DNA of 64,000 nt, from the NCBI GenBank assembly GCA_963920635.1, contig OY987298.1, positions 122,521,735 to 122,585,734 on the forward strand, in the 5' to 3' direction. This DNA is from Pseudeuparius sepicola (Eukaryota; Arthropoda; Insecta; Coleoptera; Anthribidae). The notes below the pieces were generated by a model. It made no database searches, was not told where the DNA came from, and saw only the letters and a list, made by a program, of their open reading frames with translations. This document shows positions 12,001 through 23,879 of the stretch, in pieces. Both the position numbers and the translations under genes were made by a program. The stretch's first letter is position 1, and every line of letters begins with the position of its first letter.

Positions 12001-14130
12001 GATATATTTAAAAAAAGTAGAAGTTTAAAATCAGAAATGATACTACTGTTTATTTTGCATTACAATAAATCTTAGTTACCTATAAAATTCTAGTCGTCGA
12101 TTTGACAGAGAAAACTATTGAACTGTCAATGTCTTGTGTCAGTCACGTCAAATATTATAGTTTAAATCGTTTCAATAAAAGACAACAAAAATGAACATCA
12201 GAAATGAAGGTTCTTCTGCAAAAAGCATTATGGTGCACAAGAACAAATTTGGTTAGTTTAAAGTAATGCAAAAATATCGGGATTTAGATATCGACGGAAA
12301 TAATATTGATACACGACGGGAATAGTAGATTTTATAATTAGCACGAAATGGCACTCATTATTACATCAGTTGACAGTTTGCGGCACGAACCACAGGCGGG
12401 TGATGTAAGTTATCTGAATGGGAAATGAACATTCTGTGCGAGTTATACTTTTTTATTATTTTTTTCTTCGACGGTTATCATACGAGTAACTGTTCGAGTT
12501 CAAATTTTGGCTTTGTATTTTTTTATAATTTGATTATTTTGAACATGAACAAGTTATTCTTAAAACATTTAAGTAAAATTTTAACAAAATAAAGAAAAAT
12601 CGCATCTATACTTATTTACAATATTAAATGATGTGCTGTTATAAAAAATCGTTTGAAACATTTCTGGAATTAAATGTTCTGCCGTTACATTTCCAGCTTC
12701 CAAAATATGCCACCGGTTCAATTCTAGCTTATTGCCGCTGAAACTGTTCACTTTTGTTATAAGTAACTAACTAAATTCAATTTTTCCAGTTTAAAAATAT
12801 AGACATAAACCAACAAAGCTGAACTGTCGCATTTAATGACACCGCCCGTGTAGAATAGGGGCGTTTGTTTTTCAGGACCACCTCCTAAGTACTTCAGTCA
12901 AATCTGTATCGCGGACCCGTGCACAACGATATTCTCGCACCAGTTGCAAAAGACCGTGTACAATGTAGTACCTACATTTCCCAGTTTAAAATTAAAAACC
13001 AATATATAATGAGACCATTTGTCGTAGAAAAAGCACTTTTGAGGACTCCCACGGGTCACCTATATAAAAGACCATAGATTCCGTCAGAGAAACGTCAATA
13101 TTTGAAACATTCGCACAATAATTTTACACATTCCTTTTCGTAGTCCGGTCGCAGTTAATATTTCGCATTATTTGACCTGAACATTTCGTACATCAAGTCT
13201 GAAATTTGATGTCCACCAAGTGACCTCTCTTGCAATTATTCCAACTCCTGTCAACGTTTATTTCTTCGGCTACGTATCATCGCCAAACTAAGATGTAAAC
13301 GATATTTTTGAAAAGGGTGCGAGCAAGAGCAACGTTAGGGAAGATTATGTTGATCCCCTTAAAGGTCTTTAAAATGGAGGAAAATTTGCATGCGGATTTT
13401 GTCTTAGTAATATTATGTCCTGACTATTTGAAGCATAGTGTTATAGTGTATAGTCCATAGATTGACTCCAGGCAACAATATCATGGTCTATTAAAATCAC
13501 CTGCATCATAAAATTCATTTCATTGTAGCATGTCTTGACCATAAATCCATTGTTCAGAAAATTATATTCGATATTCGATTACCTTGGAACTGCCTTCATT
13601 TACCCAAGCTTGTATTTGTGGTGCTATAGGTACGTAATAACATTAATTTAATTTTCGCGTCCTCATAAATCCGAAAGTGAAACACCGGGATAATTTAAAG
13701 CCTCACCCTTTGTTCCCGAATTTTTTTCAATTTCATTACAGCGCCGCTGCGGCTTGGAAGTTCAGCAGTCGGAAGTCGTAATTCTTTTGTACGCGCCTTA
13801 TTTAACTTCCCTGCCCACCGAGGAGGCCAGAGTAGGGTGGGTCTCCATGGCGGCATATTAATTTTATTTTAATTTAATTATTTGAGGGGAGACTTTATTA
13901 TTCATTTAACCACTTTTGACACCTCGGCAACTTAAATAAAAATCCAAGGGGAAGTTCATTTTCTTGGAGACAGTAAAAGCCTTCGAATAAATTAAAGTGA
14001 GATGTTTTTCGCCGCCGCGCATTATTTATAATATTCCGAAATATGCAGTACCTCAGGTTTTATAGAGCGTCTCAAAAAACACGCACATTTTTTATTCTCG
14101 TTTTGTCATAAACACACAACAGACAGAGGA
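9037..14130. other. 5-kb gene-free stretch
   Basis: I read this on both strands and found only short ORFs without recognisable motifs. A TATA-like word (TATATAAAAG, 13061-13070) is followed about 24 bp later by TCAGAG, a possible weak core promoter with no gene after it. A CAGGGTGTT word at about 10651 may be a degraded TA-type transposon end. The region 13740-13860 is locally GC-rich. Confidence 0.4.
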
Positions 14131-14139
14131 GACAACTCT

Positions 14140-14400
14140 GGCGACTTCACCAACATGTTATTTGTGGATTTTCATGCTATCGTCCCTTTGCTTCAAAAAA
14201 ATAATTCACGAGAAAGTTTTCGATATCAATGGACACCCCAGTAATTGAAAAAAGAACTAATTCGGCGACCGGTAGTTTTCGACAAAAACTCTGTTATGCA
14301 TTTTTTCGAAAACTATCGATGACCGAACTAATTTATTTTAATGACTGTATAGGGAACAACAGCGTTAAAGTCCACAAATAGCATTGTGGTGAAGTCCCCT
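14140..14400. repeat. Foldback repeat
   Basis: The arms near 14140-14190 and 14346-14400 are complementary ('GACTTCACCAACATG...TTTGTGGA' against 'TCCACAAATAGCATTGTGGTGAAGTC'). An inner hairpin pairs 'GACCGGTAGTTTTCG' with 'CGAAAACTATCGATGACCGAA' near 14262-14325. The structure fits a decayed non-autonomous DNA element; no target duplication was found. Confidence 0.5.
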
Positions 14401-14773
14401 GAGTTTTTCACCTTAAGAACATAATATAATGTAATTTTGATAGCTGAAGTGTGAATTTTAACAAAAGCAGTGGTGATAGATAACACTAAAAAAGGGTTAG
14501 AATTTCCATTATTAAACAATCTTTCATACCACTGTTTTACAATCAAGCTTTCGCAATCGTTAGTAGAAACCTATACAGTGTGTCCCACTTGAGGGCAACC
14601 CACCGCTCTAAAATCTTTATTTGTGCACCAATTCATTTTGAATTTTTTTTTGCTATATATGAGTATCTTAAAAGGCCATTCGATGCACCATTGGCCAAAG
14701 AAAATGTTGAACCTTTTAGAAATAAAAAAATCTTGGGCCTCCATATACAAACAGTCGAATTTTGTGTCATTTA

Positions 14774-14872
14774 ATGGCTGCATAGTAGTGACTATACTTA
14801 TAGTCACTACTATGCAGCCATACGTATAAGTATAGTAGTGACTATACTTATAGTCACTACTATGCAGCCATC
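14774..14872. repeat. Perfect palindrome and partial duplicate
   Basis: The segment 14774-14821 is a perfect 48-bp inverted repeat with 23-bp arms (ATGGCTGCATAGTAGTGACT + ATA) around a two-base centre. A second shortened copy (about 14833-14872) repeats the core GTGACTATACTTATAGTCAC and the right arm. It lies within a TA|CAGTGTGTCCC-type sequence that begins at about 14577. Confidence 0.85.
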
Positions 14873-15890
14873 CATACACGGAGGTGATTTGTGTGTCGCC
14901 GATCGGAATCCTACGAACTTTCTGGTAGTTTGTTGACACAGGTAGGTTGTTTCTTTCTTTTTAAAATTAACTCTGTGCTCTGAGCAACTAAATACAATAC
15001 TATTAGTTACAATGAGGTATGTATCACTGGCCAACAGATTAACACTTGCTACTAATCGTTTGAAGAAGAGCGCCTAAATTTAATGAGTGTGAACTGTGAA
15101 CCCATCTACTATACAGTGTGTCCGAAATTTGTGATGCATGTATTGCGATCTCGGAAACTGTTAGAGATAGAGAAACTGTTAAATGGGGAAAGTTTTAGAC
15201 AATTCTGTTTGTAATTGAATGCCGTTTAGTTTGCGACTTTATCTCTTTTGGTTTTGAAGATATTTTGAAAAAACTAAAATGACGCATTTTCGAAAATTCC
15301 CTGTAATTTCTTTATTTATGAAAAATTTTAAATTTTGCAAAAACTTTCGTAGGGCAACTTTTTACGCCTAAAACGTCTGTGTAGTCAGATTTTATTTGCA
15401 ACGTTTTGATTTTTTGGAACCACCATAAACTTTGTTTTTTCATATGGGCGCCATATTGGATTTTTACGGTTTTGAAAAAAACTCTTTTTTAGCTTTCTAA
15501 TGATGTATCACACCTATAGTAAAAAAAGTTCGTTTATGGGTAAAAAAACAAAAATTACGATTTTGTGATAAATTTGGCAACGTCGCACAATAAAACAATA
15601 GAACTCAAGGAGCTCATAGCGGATTTAATCTCTAAACTACAAATAATAAGAAAATGTCCTTATAATAGTTTCTCCTATGTGAAAATTTTTTGAAATCATA
15701 GAAATAACCCTTTTTCAAATCTTAATGCAATTTAACATGGAATTAAATGTATAAACTGTAAAGATTAAATAATATCTGAAATAAAATTGTCTAAGCTAGT
15801 ATTCGAAAAGTCGCCCATTTGCTTCCATATATTTCTCATATTTTTTTTACCACGGAACTGGTAACACGATGAATTGTGTTACGGTTAATA

Positions 15891-16148
15891 TTAGACAGAA
15901 CATCCCTCGTACGCTGTTCGAGGACTTGTCTGCTTTCTGGGGAATACCTTTGGTTGGGTTGTCGTCTGTCCGGATAATCTTCCATTTCTTTGATTTTTAA
16001 TACAAGATACTAACATATCAAGCTTTTCTTCATTTGAGAAATTTTGCGCCATTCTACACATTAGGCCGGAGTCGAAACCAAAACCACGTTTAAATGAAAA
16101 ACTTTCACTTTGTGACGAATTTAAATTTGACATTTGCTTAAAATCCAA
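15891..16148 (-). pseudogene. Decayed helix-turn-helix (DUF4817-like) fragment
   Basis: The minus-strand reading contains FSNEEKLDMLVSCIKNQRNG. It then continues only after a frame change, as YPDRRQPNQRY...LEQR. That combination (a helical FSNEEK.DMLL segment followed by a YP.RR.P.RR.F...LEQRL segment) resembles the N-terminal DUF4817 region of many insect transposon-related proteins. The frameshift and the lack of a downstream catalytic domain make it a relic. It lies directly upstream of the Penelope ORF, on the opposite strand. Confidence 0.4.
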
Positions 16149-16272
16149 AGCCTACTGATATTATAGAAAAATGTATCACGTCAAATTATCTACTGAATTT
16201 TTGTTTATTGTACATAACAATTAAATGATTTTTTGATCAAATTGGGTATTCTGAATAATAATAGTGTCGGAA

Positions 16273-17622
16273 ATGTATGGAAGCAAAAGTAGTAATACAA
16301 AGAGAGTTCTAACCCACGACCTTGAAAAAAGAAAATATCTAGAACAAAGGTATGGGCTTAATGTTTGCAATAATTTCAGATTATTAGAGAAGAAGTTTTT
16401 CAAATTATCTAACGCGAAAAATGGATTGACATATTTACGTAAATGTAGACAAGCCGATATTATACCAAAAGGATTACGCCTAAAAGAACCTTTTACTGGT
16501 AGGAAATGTAGCAAAATATTGTTCAGATGTAGTATGATGCTGATAAGAGAAAGAATACAGAACCAAAGAAGTAACATAAACAAATTATGGGGGGATATAA
16601 ATGAAATACAGGGAAATGTTAGGGAAAGTGTATCTTTCTATGATTTTAATTATATATCAAATTGTATCAGCATAAGCTATAGTAGGTATTTTGATAGAGT
16701 CAACCTTAGACAGATTAACAAATTCCGAAGATTAGTTGAGGAAAAGCATAGTGATGAATTCAATCAAATAGACAATGATTTTGTGAACAGAACAGTAATT
16801 AATTTATCTAACAGAGAACTTACCATTTCAGAAAAGTTAGTTTTGGCAAAAGGGTTAAATTTTTCTGTTGTTGACAACAAAATTTCTAAGCTTGACATAG
16901 TAGCATCGGTAGAGGAAACAGCTCAAGCATTACCTGAGGAATTAGGTCAAGAATTTAGAGTCAGGGCAAAAATAATCTTAGAAAAAGATTTTAAACCAAG
17001 GTCAAATATTTCAAAGGAAGAAAAAGTAGCAATTAGATCACTTAAATCAGATAGGATAATTAAAATATTACCAGCAGATAAAGGAAATGCAACTGTTATT
17101 TTAGAAAAAACTGTGTATGATAATAAATTAAATGATTTATTAAATGAAGGAACTTACAAGAAGATAAACAAAGACCCTACAACTTCAATAGAAACTAAAA
17201 TATACAAAACACTGTATGAATACCGCGAACAAATGACACATCATTCAAAACCTAAACACTTATACGGATTACCAAAAATAGACAAAACTAACATTCCTCT
17301 TCGCCCCATTGTAAGTTCAATAAATTCGCCATGTCATTCGTTAGCAAAATATTTACTTAAAATTGTTAATCCGTTAGTAGGAAACTCAAATTCATTTATC
17401 AGAAACAGTAATCATTTTCTAGAAAAAATTAGGGAACATCAATTTCCGGATAATTATATATTAGCTAGTTTTGATGTGGTTAGTCTTTTTACAAATGTCC
17501 CTGTTGACAAATCATTGAATATTTTACGCAGAAAGTTAGAAAGTGATCGGACTTTAGTAGAAAGTACAAATTTGAATATAGATGCAATTAATGCCTTTTT
17601 GAAAAAAAAACAATTATTTTAG
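16273..17622 (+). CDS. Penelope-like element reverse transcriptase, 3'-truncated
   Basis: This open frame of about 450 codons starts at the first ATG after an in-frame stop. The N-terminal half matches the extension typical of Penelope-like elements (LSNRELTISEKLVLAKGLNF near residue 180 and LPADKGNATVILEK near 270). The RT region follows, with HLYGLPKIDK, PLRPIVSSINSP, YLLKIVNPLVG and motif A as SFDVVSLFTNVP near residue 400. The frame then breaks in a nine-A run (FLKKKQLF then stop), and a +1 reading gives LDGEI, part of the expected next motif. RT motif C (YxDD) and the GIY-YIG endonuclease are absent. Over 1.3 kb free of stops argues for a fairly recent copy. A hAT-like end lies about 270 bp downstream. 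Confidence 0.85.
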   Translation: MYGSKSSNTKRVLTHDLEKRKYLEQRYGLNVCNNFRLLEKKFFKLSNAKNGLTYLRKCRQADIIPKGLRLKEPFTGRKCSKILFRCSMMLIRERIQNQRSNINKLWGDINEIQGNVRESVSFYDFNYISNCISISYSRYFDRVNLRQINKFRRLVEEKHSDEFNQIDNDFVNRTVINLSNRELTISEKLVLAKGLNFSVVDNKISKLDIVASVEETAQALPEELGQEFRVRAKIILEKDFKPRSNISKEEKVAIRSLKSDRIIKILPADKGNATVILEKTVYDNKLNDLLNEGTYKKINKDPTTSIETKIYKTLYEYREQMTHHSKPKHLYGLPKIDKTNIPLRPIVSSINSPCHSLAKYLLKIVNPLVGNSNSFIRNSNHFLEKIREHQFPDNYILASFDVVSLFTNVPVDKSLNILRRKLESDRTLVESTNLNIDAINAFLKKKQLF

Positions 17623-17821
17623 ATGGCGAAATAATATGCGATATGCTCGTATTATTCATGCGTCACTGTGTCTATTACCTCCTCTAGCGGTGAGTGGACT
17701 AAATAGAGTACCTAACAGCCTAGATGAAAAAAATAAGGAGTGATGTGTTCTTTGTCTGAAATTTGCAATTGCAAAATGTAAAACCTTTTCCAATTTCGAA
17801 TTCCGATCGAAACATCGAAAT

Positions 17822-17893
17822 AAGAATGGGCCCCCTAAAGCCTTGGGCCCCTAGGCTATAGCCTACTCTGCCTATAGGGTAATCCGCCACTGG
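17822..17893 (-). mobile_element. hAT-like terminal fragment
   Basis: Read on the minus strand from 17893, the sequence begins CAGTGGCGGATTACCC and continues with paired GC-rich words (GGCTATAGCC, GGGGCCCAAGG), a layout familiar from hAT transposon ends. The matching left end is not found between here and the Penelope ORF, so this is an isolated terminus or a truncated copy. Confidence 0.4.
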
Positions 17894-19200
17894 CTGCTAT
17901 GACGCGTTGTCTAGTACGAGGTTAATTTGTAATAATAATCACAAATAGGGTCACCTTTGCTATATGTTATGCTATATCTGCTAGGGCCCAGGGATTTAAG
18001 CCCCCCCCACAAAACAAAAGGTCTAGAACCGCCTATGTAGAGAATTAAAATCAAAAATTATGAGCGGACGCGCTCACGGACCAATCACGGCGTAATTATA
18101 CTTTTGCGGGCGGTCACGAACCAATAACAACATTCTATTTAAGAGACTTCCTTTTTGATCATAGGTTGCGTCCGAGAATTATTACGGTCTGTGCACAGAA
18201 ATACCGAAGTTTTGTAATCTAAAGTATAGATCAAGACAGAGGTAGGTATTCCTCTGTTGTGTTGATTGGTGGTGGTAGTCCAAAATTTTAAGGATCTATT
18301 AACAAAAAAAGCGCTCTAAATAGTTCAGTTTTTTGTATACCGAGCATTCTACTTTTAAGTTTAGCTATCGTCAAGATATTAATCTGTGATCAAGTAATTC
18401 TCTTGATTGTAAAAAGCGAAATATGTTCCACTAATCTTGTAAATACGAACTTTAATGTTCTCAATTAAATTTTGTGCATAATTGTTTGTTTTTTTAATAA
18501 AAAGTACCTACGCTTAATTGGCGACCAACGACCAACTCTTAGAGGCCCTTTTTGTTGTACCAATTCAGCGCTTTCCAACGCGGGATTTGCTTTGCAATTT
18601 GGCGTTATAATTTCTTCACAACTTTTAAAAATTAAAAAAGATTTTCTTGAGAACGCTATATAAAAAAAGTAAAACTATGTAGAAACCTTCTTGAAGTACG
18701 GGCCCCTAAAAGTTATACCAGTTGGCCACGTTGTTGATTTTAAAAAAATACTGAATGGTGCGTCAAACTCTTTATAGTGGAATACACTGTATGTGGATGG
18801 TAGATATTTTACCTACCATTTTTGAGTGTTAAAATTAGCAATGAATGGTAAAGTTCTTGGCAGAAACCAGGTAAGTCCTGGTAGGTACCAACGCAAAATT
18901 TCATTGCAAAGCTTTTCTATAATAGCAATAAACATATTATACAAAATTTTCTATGCAGCTGTGAAGAATATATCTAGTAAGAAAGTGAAGCTACTTCGAC
19001 AAGTCAAGGGGTTTTAATTGTAAATTTATTTCTCTAGTGAAGGGGTTTTAACTATATTAATTAAGACCACTTGTATTATATTTTCACTAATTACTCGAGC
19101 CCGGAAATTTGGGAGCCGTCTTATTAACTAATAAAGGCAATTAAACTTGTTCAACTTTTGCAACTAAATCTTCACTAATTAACGAAAATAAAATCAATAT
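17894..19200. other. No gene recognised
   Basis: The sequence is AT-rich with a short C-run near 18001 and small chance ORFs. I see nothing that supports a gene or a bounded element. Confidence 0.4.
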
Positions 19201-20237
19201 AAATATTTCTTTGTTATACACGGTGTTTCAAAATTCAGTACAACGATTTTAAGGGCGTGTTTTTGAGGAAAAAATAAGACTATTTTTCCTATAAACATGT
19301 GTCCTAAAATGCGCCCCCTCTGAGCTAAAAAAGTGTAGACCCCCCTAAATCCCCCCTAAAATTAGGTTTACGTCATTTTTGAGTTGTTGGAGTTTTATTA
19401 TATGTATTAAGGTTCATTATAAATATATATTACAGAACTCTAAAATTTTGTATCGAAATGGACATTTGTAGATAGAGTTATTTTAAGAAAAAAGTTCCTA
19501 TACACTTATATAAACACGTGTGTATACTTAGAGTTTAATAATTATTTTTATATTTTATTTTTATATAGGCATCTGTAACAAAAAAATACAGGGAGCGTCT
19601 CCAGTTTTAATCAGGAAAATTTATAATAGGCGTTAGAACTCGTAAAAATAAAAAGGAAAGTCGTATGAACATATATATAAGATTTGAAAATGTCGTTTTG
19701 AACAAAAAGTTTCCTATAAACATGGTTCGGAAAATTCCTAATAAAAAATTACAATAATATATTCGATGACTCGTGAATATACGACCGGTATCCGCATCGT
19801 ATATTCATGAGTAAGAGAAGGACGGGAGTTGTGACGTAGGGCCGAACATTCGCTGAACAAACTGTATCTAGATTCCTATCGTTCTTTCCGGAATGGGTCA
19901 AAAATTAAATTCTGGGATCTGTGTACACCAGACGTCCCCATAAAAAAGTAAATTTCCGTCGGACATCTTTAAGGCTCCCCTTTAAACTCGTTGTAATATT
20001 TCGTTGCCTGATAAGCAAAACAAAGCGGTAATTTAAGATGTTTCCAAGTTTTTATATACGCCTAATGTATGCAAACAATTTCCGTGTCGCTTCTTGGCGA
20101 GGGTGAATCACGGCGACAGCGAGAGTAGAAGTTTGTGGTTTGCGAGCCCGCAACCACAGGCCTTGACTAAAAATATAGACAATGGTATAGGGGATGTTAT
20201 TCCGTGGTATAACATGTATTTGAAAATTTTTTATATA
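19201..20237. other. Unclassified repeat-like sequence
   Basis: Words typical of dispersed insect repeats (CGGTGTTTCAAAATTCAGTA at 19221; C-rich runs at 19340-19360) are present without clear boundaries. A hairpin with 16-bp arms at 19769-19784 and 19797-19812 (one mismatch, 12-nt loop) and a smaller one at about 20132-20157 are visible. No coding signal is seen. Confidence 0.35.
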
Positions 20238-20263
20238 AATAAATAAATAAATAAATAAATATC
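20238..20263. repeat. (ATAA)n microsatellite
   Basis: About six ATAA units are followed by sequence resembling the 3' end of an antisense non-LTR retrotransposon (repeat tail next to unique sequence). Only the microsatellite itself is certain. Confidence 0.7.
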
Positions 20264-21270
20264 GTGTTTATTGAAAAGTAAAGCGAAGGCAAAACAAGGC
20301 GAAGTCTAGCCATAGGCTACTCTACTTAACCTTACTCTACCCAAATGACAGCTAATATATTCCCGAAATAATAATAACATACATTTCACTTAATAACTAC
20401 TATTGTTTCCTATAATGGCTAAAACCAAGTAGTATACAAAGATCCTTATATGGTAAGCATTGTATTAGTAATAGTTTGTTTGCAACCAAGTAACCGTAAC
20501 AACTGCAATACCTTTGTATACTAATAAAGCAAATCAACAGAGCATTAAATACTTATAATTATTTATTTGACAACATTAGCAAAATAATTTACACTTCTTG
20601 TGGCGGTACGTTCACTCCAATGTTTATCTATCTTCCAGTATATTAAAGGCCTAGAGGAAGAAAATAATTATTGACTTACAACTTTCGTTGGCAGTCGCTG
20701 GATTGTTTGTTGACCTTGTTAGTTTCTCGTCAGACGAGACTCAAGTCTTCCCTCTGACAACATTAAACTGCCTTTTTGCAAGTGCTGGCTTCTTAGTACT
20801 TAACCATTCACCAAATTAATAACATAAATCACTCACTAGAACCAAACATTTCATACAAGAAGCAAAATATAAATATAACCTCAATCTGTCTTATACCAAA
20901 ACTTTTCTAAATGCCCCTTTTCTACTTTAATTTAGCTTGTCTTGGATTAAATACAGGAATGAATAAATACCTTTTGTCAATATTTTTGTCACGAATTAAC
21001 TTTATAAACATTTTATATTTATAATTTTGATATTTGATATTTGACATACTGATATTGACATTAATAATAATAATGTCACTATTTTTTTCCAAAAATAACC
21101 CTAAGTACAAGCTTTTAATTAACTTGCCCTGCTAGTAGGTATGTATGAGTGGGTCGAATCTTGCAAGCTGAATTAGAACCACTTCCTGACATCCGATTGA
21201 GGTGAAATTTTGCATACACCTTTAGTTCCGGTGACAATACAATATGCAATACTCAATATTGTAATACTTT
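20264..21270. other. No gene recognised
   Basis: The sequence is AT-rich, with short ORFs only and no motif or repeat boundary identified. Confidence 0.4.
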
Positions 21271-21505
21271 CAAAATGGCCGCCGCTCCAAGATGGCGGAT
21301 GATGTAGGTATTTTTTTATCAACCCCTTAATGAAAGGGCTTGAATAGTAGAAAACGAAAAAATTTGTGACATCACACTAAATTAAATATGGCCGCCGCTC
21401 CAAGACGGAGGATGACGTATTTTTTGTCAACCCCCTTAATATGGGTATCGTTAGTGACATCACACTAAATTCAATGTGGCCGCCGCTCCAAGATGGCGGA
21501 ATAAA
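21271..21505. repeat. Tandem repeat with paired ATGGC motifs
   Basis: Three tandem units (113 and 88 bp apart) each start with ATGGCCGCCGCTCCAAGATG or a close variant (the second reads CAAGACGGAGG). A conserved tail GTGACATCACACTAAATT precedes the second and third. Each unit carries one AAxATGGCCGC-like and one AAGATGGCGG-like word, close to the YY1/Pleiohomeotic consensus. The array is GC-rich in an AT-rich setting. Confidence 0.75.
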
Positions 21506-22680
21506 TTTCTTTACTACCCACCTGAAATGGGAATCAAATAGGTACTAAAAAGCACAAAATAAAATTGAAAATAAAAAAACCTTTTTAAAAACAAGCTTTT
21601 ATTTAAGCCATGTACTAAAACCAATAAAATAAGTTTACGACAAGTTTTTGCAAATTGGAAAGCTTGTCGCGCTAATAAAGAAAAAAATGCATACTTTGGC
21701 AAATAGGTACTTGCTTATCAACCAATCACTGTCCAATAAAATTAATTGGTACCTACTTTCATCAACTTTGGATTAGAGATGGTGGTCGTGACAGCACCGA
21801 ATTTGCGACAATAATTAATTCAAACGTGGTAACGGAGTTTTAACACAAAAATTCCGTTACAATATACGATCGTTGAAGGTAAATATATGTGTATTTTATT
21901 GAATAGGTACTATATTGATATGCTCTTTTAATTGGTTGTAATGGACTCTGCAGGGTTCGATGCGAAAGTTTTAAATTGGGTTTTGCTAAGAGGCGATAAG
22001 AGCTTTTTTGGCAAGAAATTGTGCGAAAAACTGGTCCACTTCACTTAGTATTGTCACGACCGGTCAAATAAAACCAACAGACGGGAACGTGTGGAGAATA
22101 TCGGGAGGCATAAGTAGCGATTTTATTTATGTAATGAATCCTGTAAACGGACAAGGTCGTAAAAGTACAGTTCGACAGACATGATACGGATATATTCGAC
22201 GGTTTATTGAATTGGAATTTTATTTTCATGGGGTGCACGACCACCCCGATAAAATATTTAGGGACGCCGATACCATCTCGATTTCTTGTAGCAACGGGGT
22301 CAACGCGTTGCGTTTTTTCGGCCCGCAATAACGATAAAATCCGGGGAGGATGGGATAAATCAAAACGAACCAAATTTTCCTGAACGTCAATAGCAAAATG
22401 TGGGTAAGATTGCTTACCCTCGGGATATATCGGAAAGATGAAAGTGGTTTTGGCCCGAGCATTTTGCAAACTAGAACAAAACTATAAATATATAAGTTTT
22501 ACGAGTTAGGGAAAATAGGAACAATTTAAGGATATATACACAAGGGGCGTTATCTGCGTCCTCTATCAACAAGGAAAACAAAAAACGTACAAAGGAACTT
22601 GCCACATACACATATAAAATTTGCTAGTAATTTTCTAGCAAATTTAAAGTGGTTGAGTTTTCACATAATATAATTTGGGT
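21506..22680. other. No gene recognised
   Basis: A 142-codon open frame on the minus strand (22041-22469) has no recognisable motif, and its composition does not look protein-like. I do not call it a gene. The sequence ends at the Merlin left boundary. Confidence 0.4.
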
Positions 22681-23846
22681 GGTGCCGGTCTAGTATGCGC
22701 GGTCTACCGCAATAACTCTGGTCTAGTATGCGGTCTACCGCTACTACTGCGGTCTACCGGATGAAATTACACATTATATTACGGGTAATTGATTGGGTAA
22801 GAATTGTTGGATAATGTAATGTGATTCTGCTGATCGTTAAGGGTGTTGTGTACATATCCTAACTGATTTAAGCGCCTGTAAGCCGGCCATTCATCTGAAC
22901 GAATGACAGATCCTTGTTGAATTTCTCTTTGTATCAGTGGAATCAATGTATTGGCATCTCTCCTTTCAACGACGAAATGTCTAGCCTCTGCCTTGTTCCT
23001 TATGCCAAACACCCACGGTCCGTCTATGCGTCTTCCATGGTTTCTGTTGTTGTCAACACTTGCGTCGGAATCTTCGGAATTTGCAGCATGGTCTCCCTGA
23101 AGCAGTCTTCCTCTTCCATATTTTCGGCGTCCAGCAAACGAGCTTCGTCTATTTGTATAGGATCATCCGGTGTACCGTTGAGTTGTCCACGAGATCTGTA
23201 TAACACAACCTCTGTACAAACCTCACGACACATATTGAACCAATCAACTACTGTGGAACGTGCCCGACCAGTTATTGTGATTGTTGAGTCTATGGGCATA
23301 TCCAAAATGAATAAAAACATTAACTAAACCAATATTTGACACAAGGATAACTTCGAGTTGCCTCTTCCATTAAGGTCGGTGTAAAGGAAAAATCTATTCC
23401 CTTGCCTTACATTTCTTGTAGTTTTGACATCCTTTTTGGCAACGAAAAACTGGTCAAAATTCATCTCCGGTCTCTTTTCCTTCTATTCTGCATTTGGGCA
23501 CCACATCTATGGCATTCTTCAATGTCAACTTCATTGTCTAGCAAATCGTGTTGTCTTAAGAACGTTACGGCTGATTCCTCTGACGAAGCAATTGTAGTAT
23601 AAAAATCACGTAGCAACATCTTCAACTTGTACTAGCAATTCAAACTGAATATTGTTCTAGATTTTAGCTTCTTTTTATAACGAACTTACCTCCCTATATT
23701 TATTGCATAATAAATTGCAACAGGTAGCCGCAATAAATAGATAATTAATTTGAAAAGAATAGGGGACTGAATTTCTAGACATACTAAAGCGGAGATTAAA
23801 TCAGGTAGATCGCAAAGGGAGGTAGACCGCATACTAGACCGGCACC
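22681..23846 (-). mobile_element. Merlin-type DNA transposon, defective
   Basis: The element is bounded by inverted ends GGTGCCGGTCTAGTATGCG and CGCATACTAGACCGGCACC, with identical 7-bp flanks TTTGGGT at 22674-22680 and 23847-23853. Merlin elements usually make 8-9-bp duplications, so one flanking base may have mutated. At 1166 bp it is close to autonomous size. Inside is a minus-strand transposase of the IS1595/ISXO2 type. GTCTAGTATGCG/GGTCTACC words are repeated near the left end. Confidence 0.8.
22779..23619 (-). pseudogene. Merlin (DDE_Tnp_IS1595-like) transposase, frameshifted
   Basis: Reading from the ATG at 23619, the N-terminus carries a zinc-ribbon half (ECHRCGAQMQNRRKRDRR) and then a stop. 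Other frames continue with WFNMCREVCTEVVL and DDPIQIDEAR (first catalytic Asp). After another frame shift come GRRKYGRGR, WVFGIRNKAEARHFVVE and IRSDEWPAYRRL (second catalytic Asp). The C-terminal region expected to hold the catalytic Glu is missing before the left TIR. Several frameshifts and the missing end mean the copy cannot make transposase. Confidence 0.75.
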
Positions 23847-23879
23847 TTTGGGTTATATTCAGTTAACCTTGTTACATTG

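Noticed and set aside
13061..13090. TATATAAAAG followed by TCAGAG, a possible promoter
   Set aside because: The spacing (about 24 bp) is short for a TATA-initiator pair, and no ORF or splice signal follows convincingly.
16221..16583. 120-codon minus-strand frame
   Set aside because: It is antisense to the Penelope-like RT ORF, hence a shadow frame.
22041..22469. 142-codon open frame on the minus strand
   Set aside because: No motif, no splice-linked partner and no typical start context. Treated as chance.
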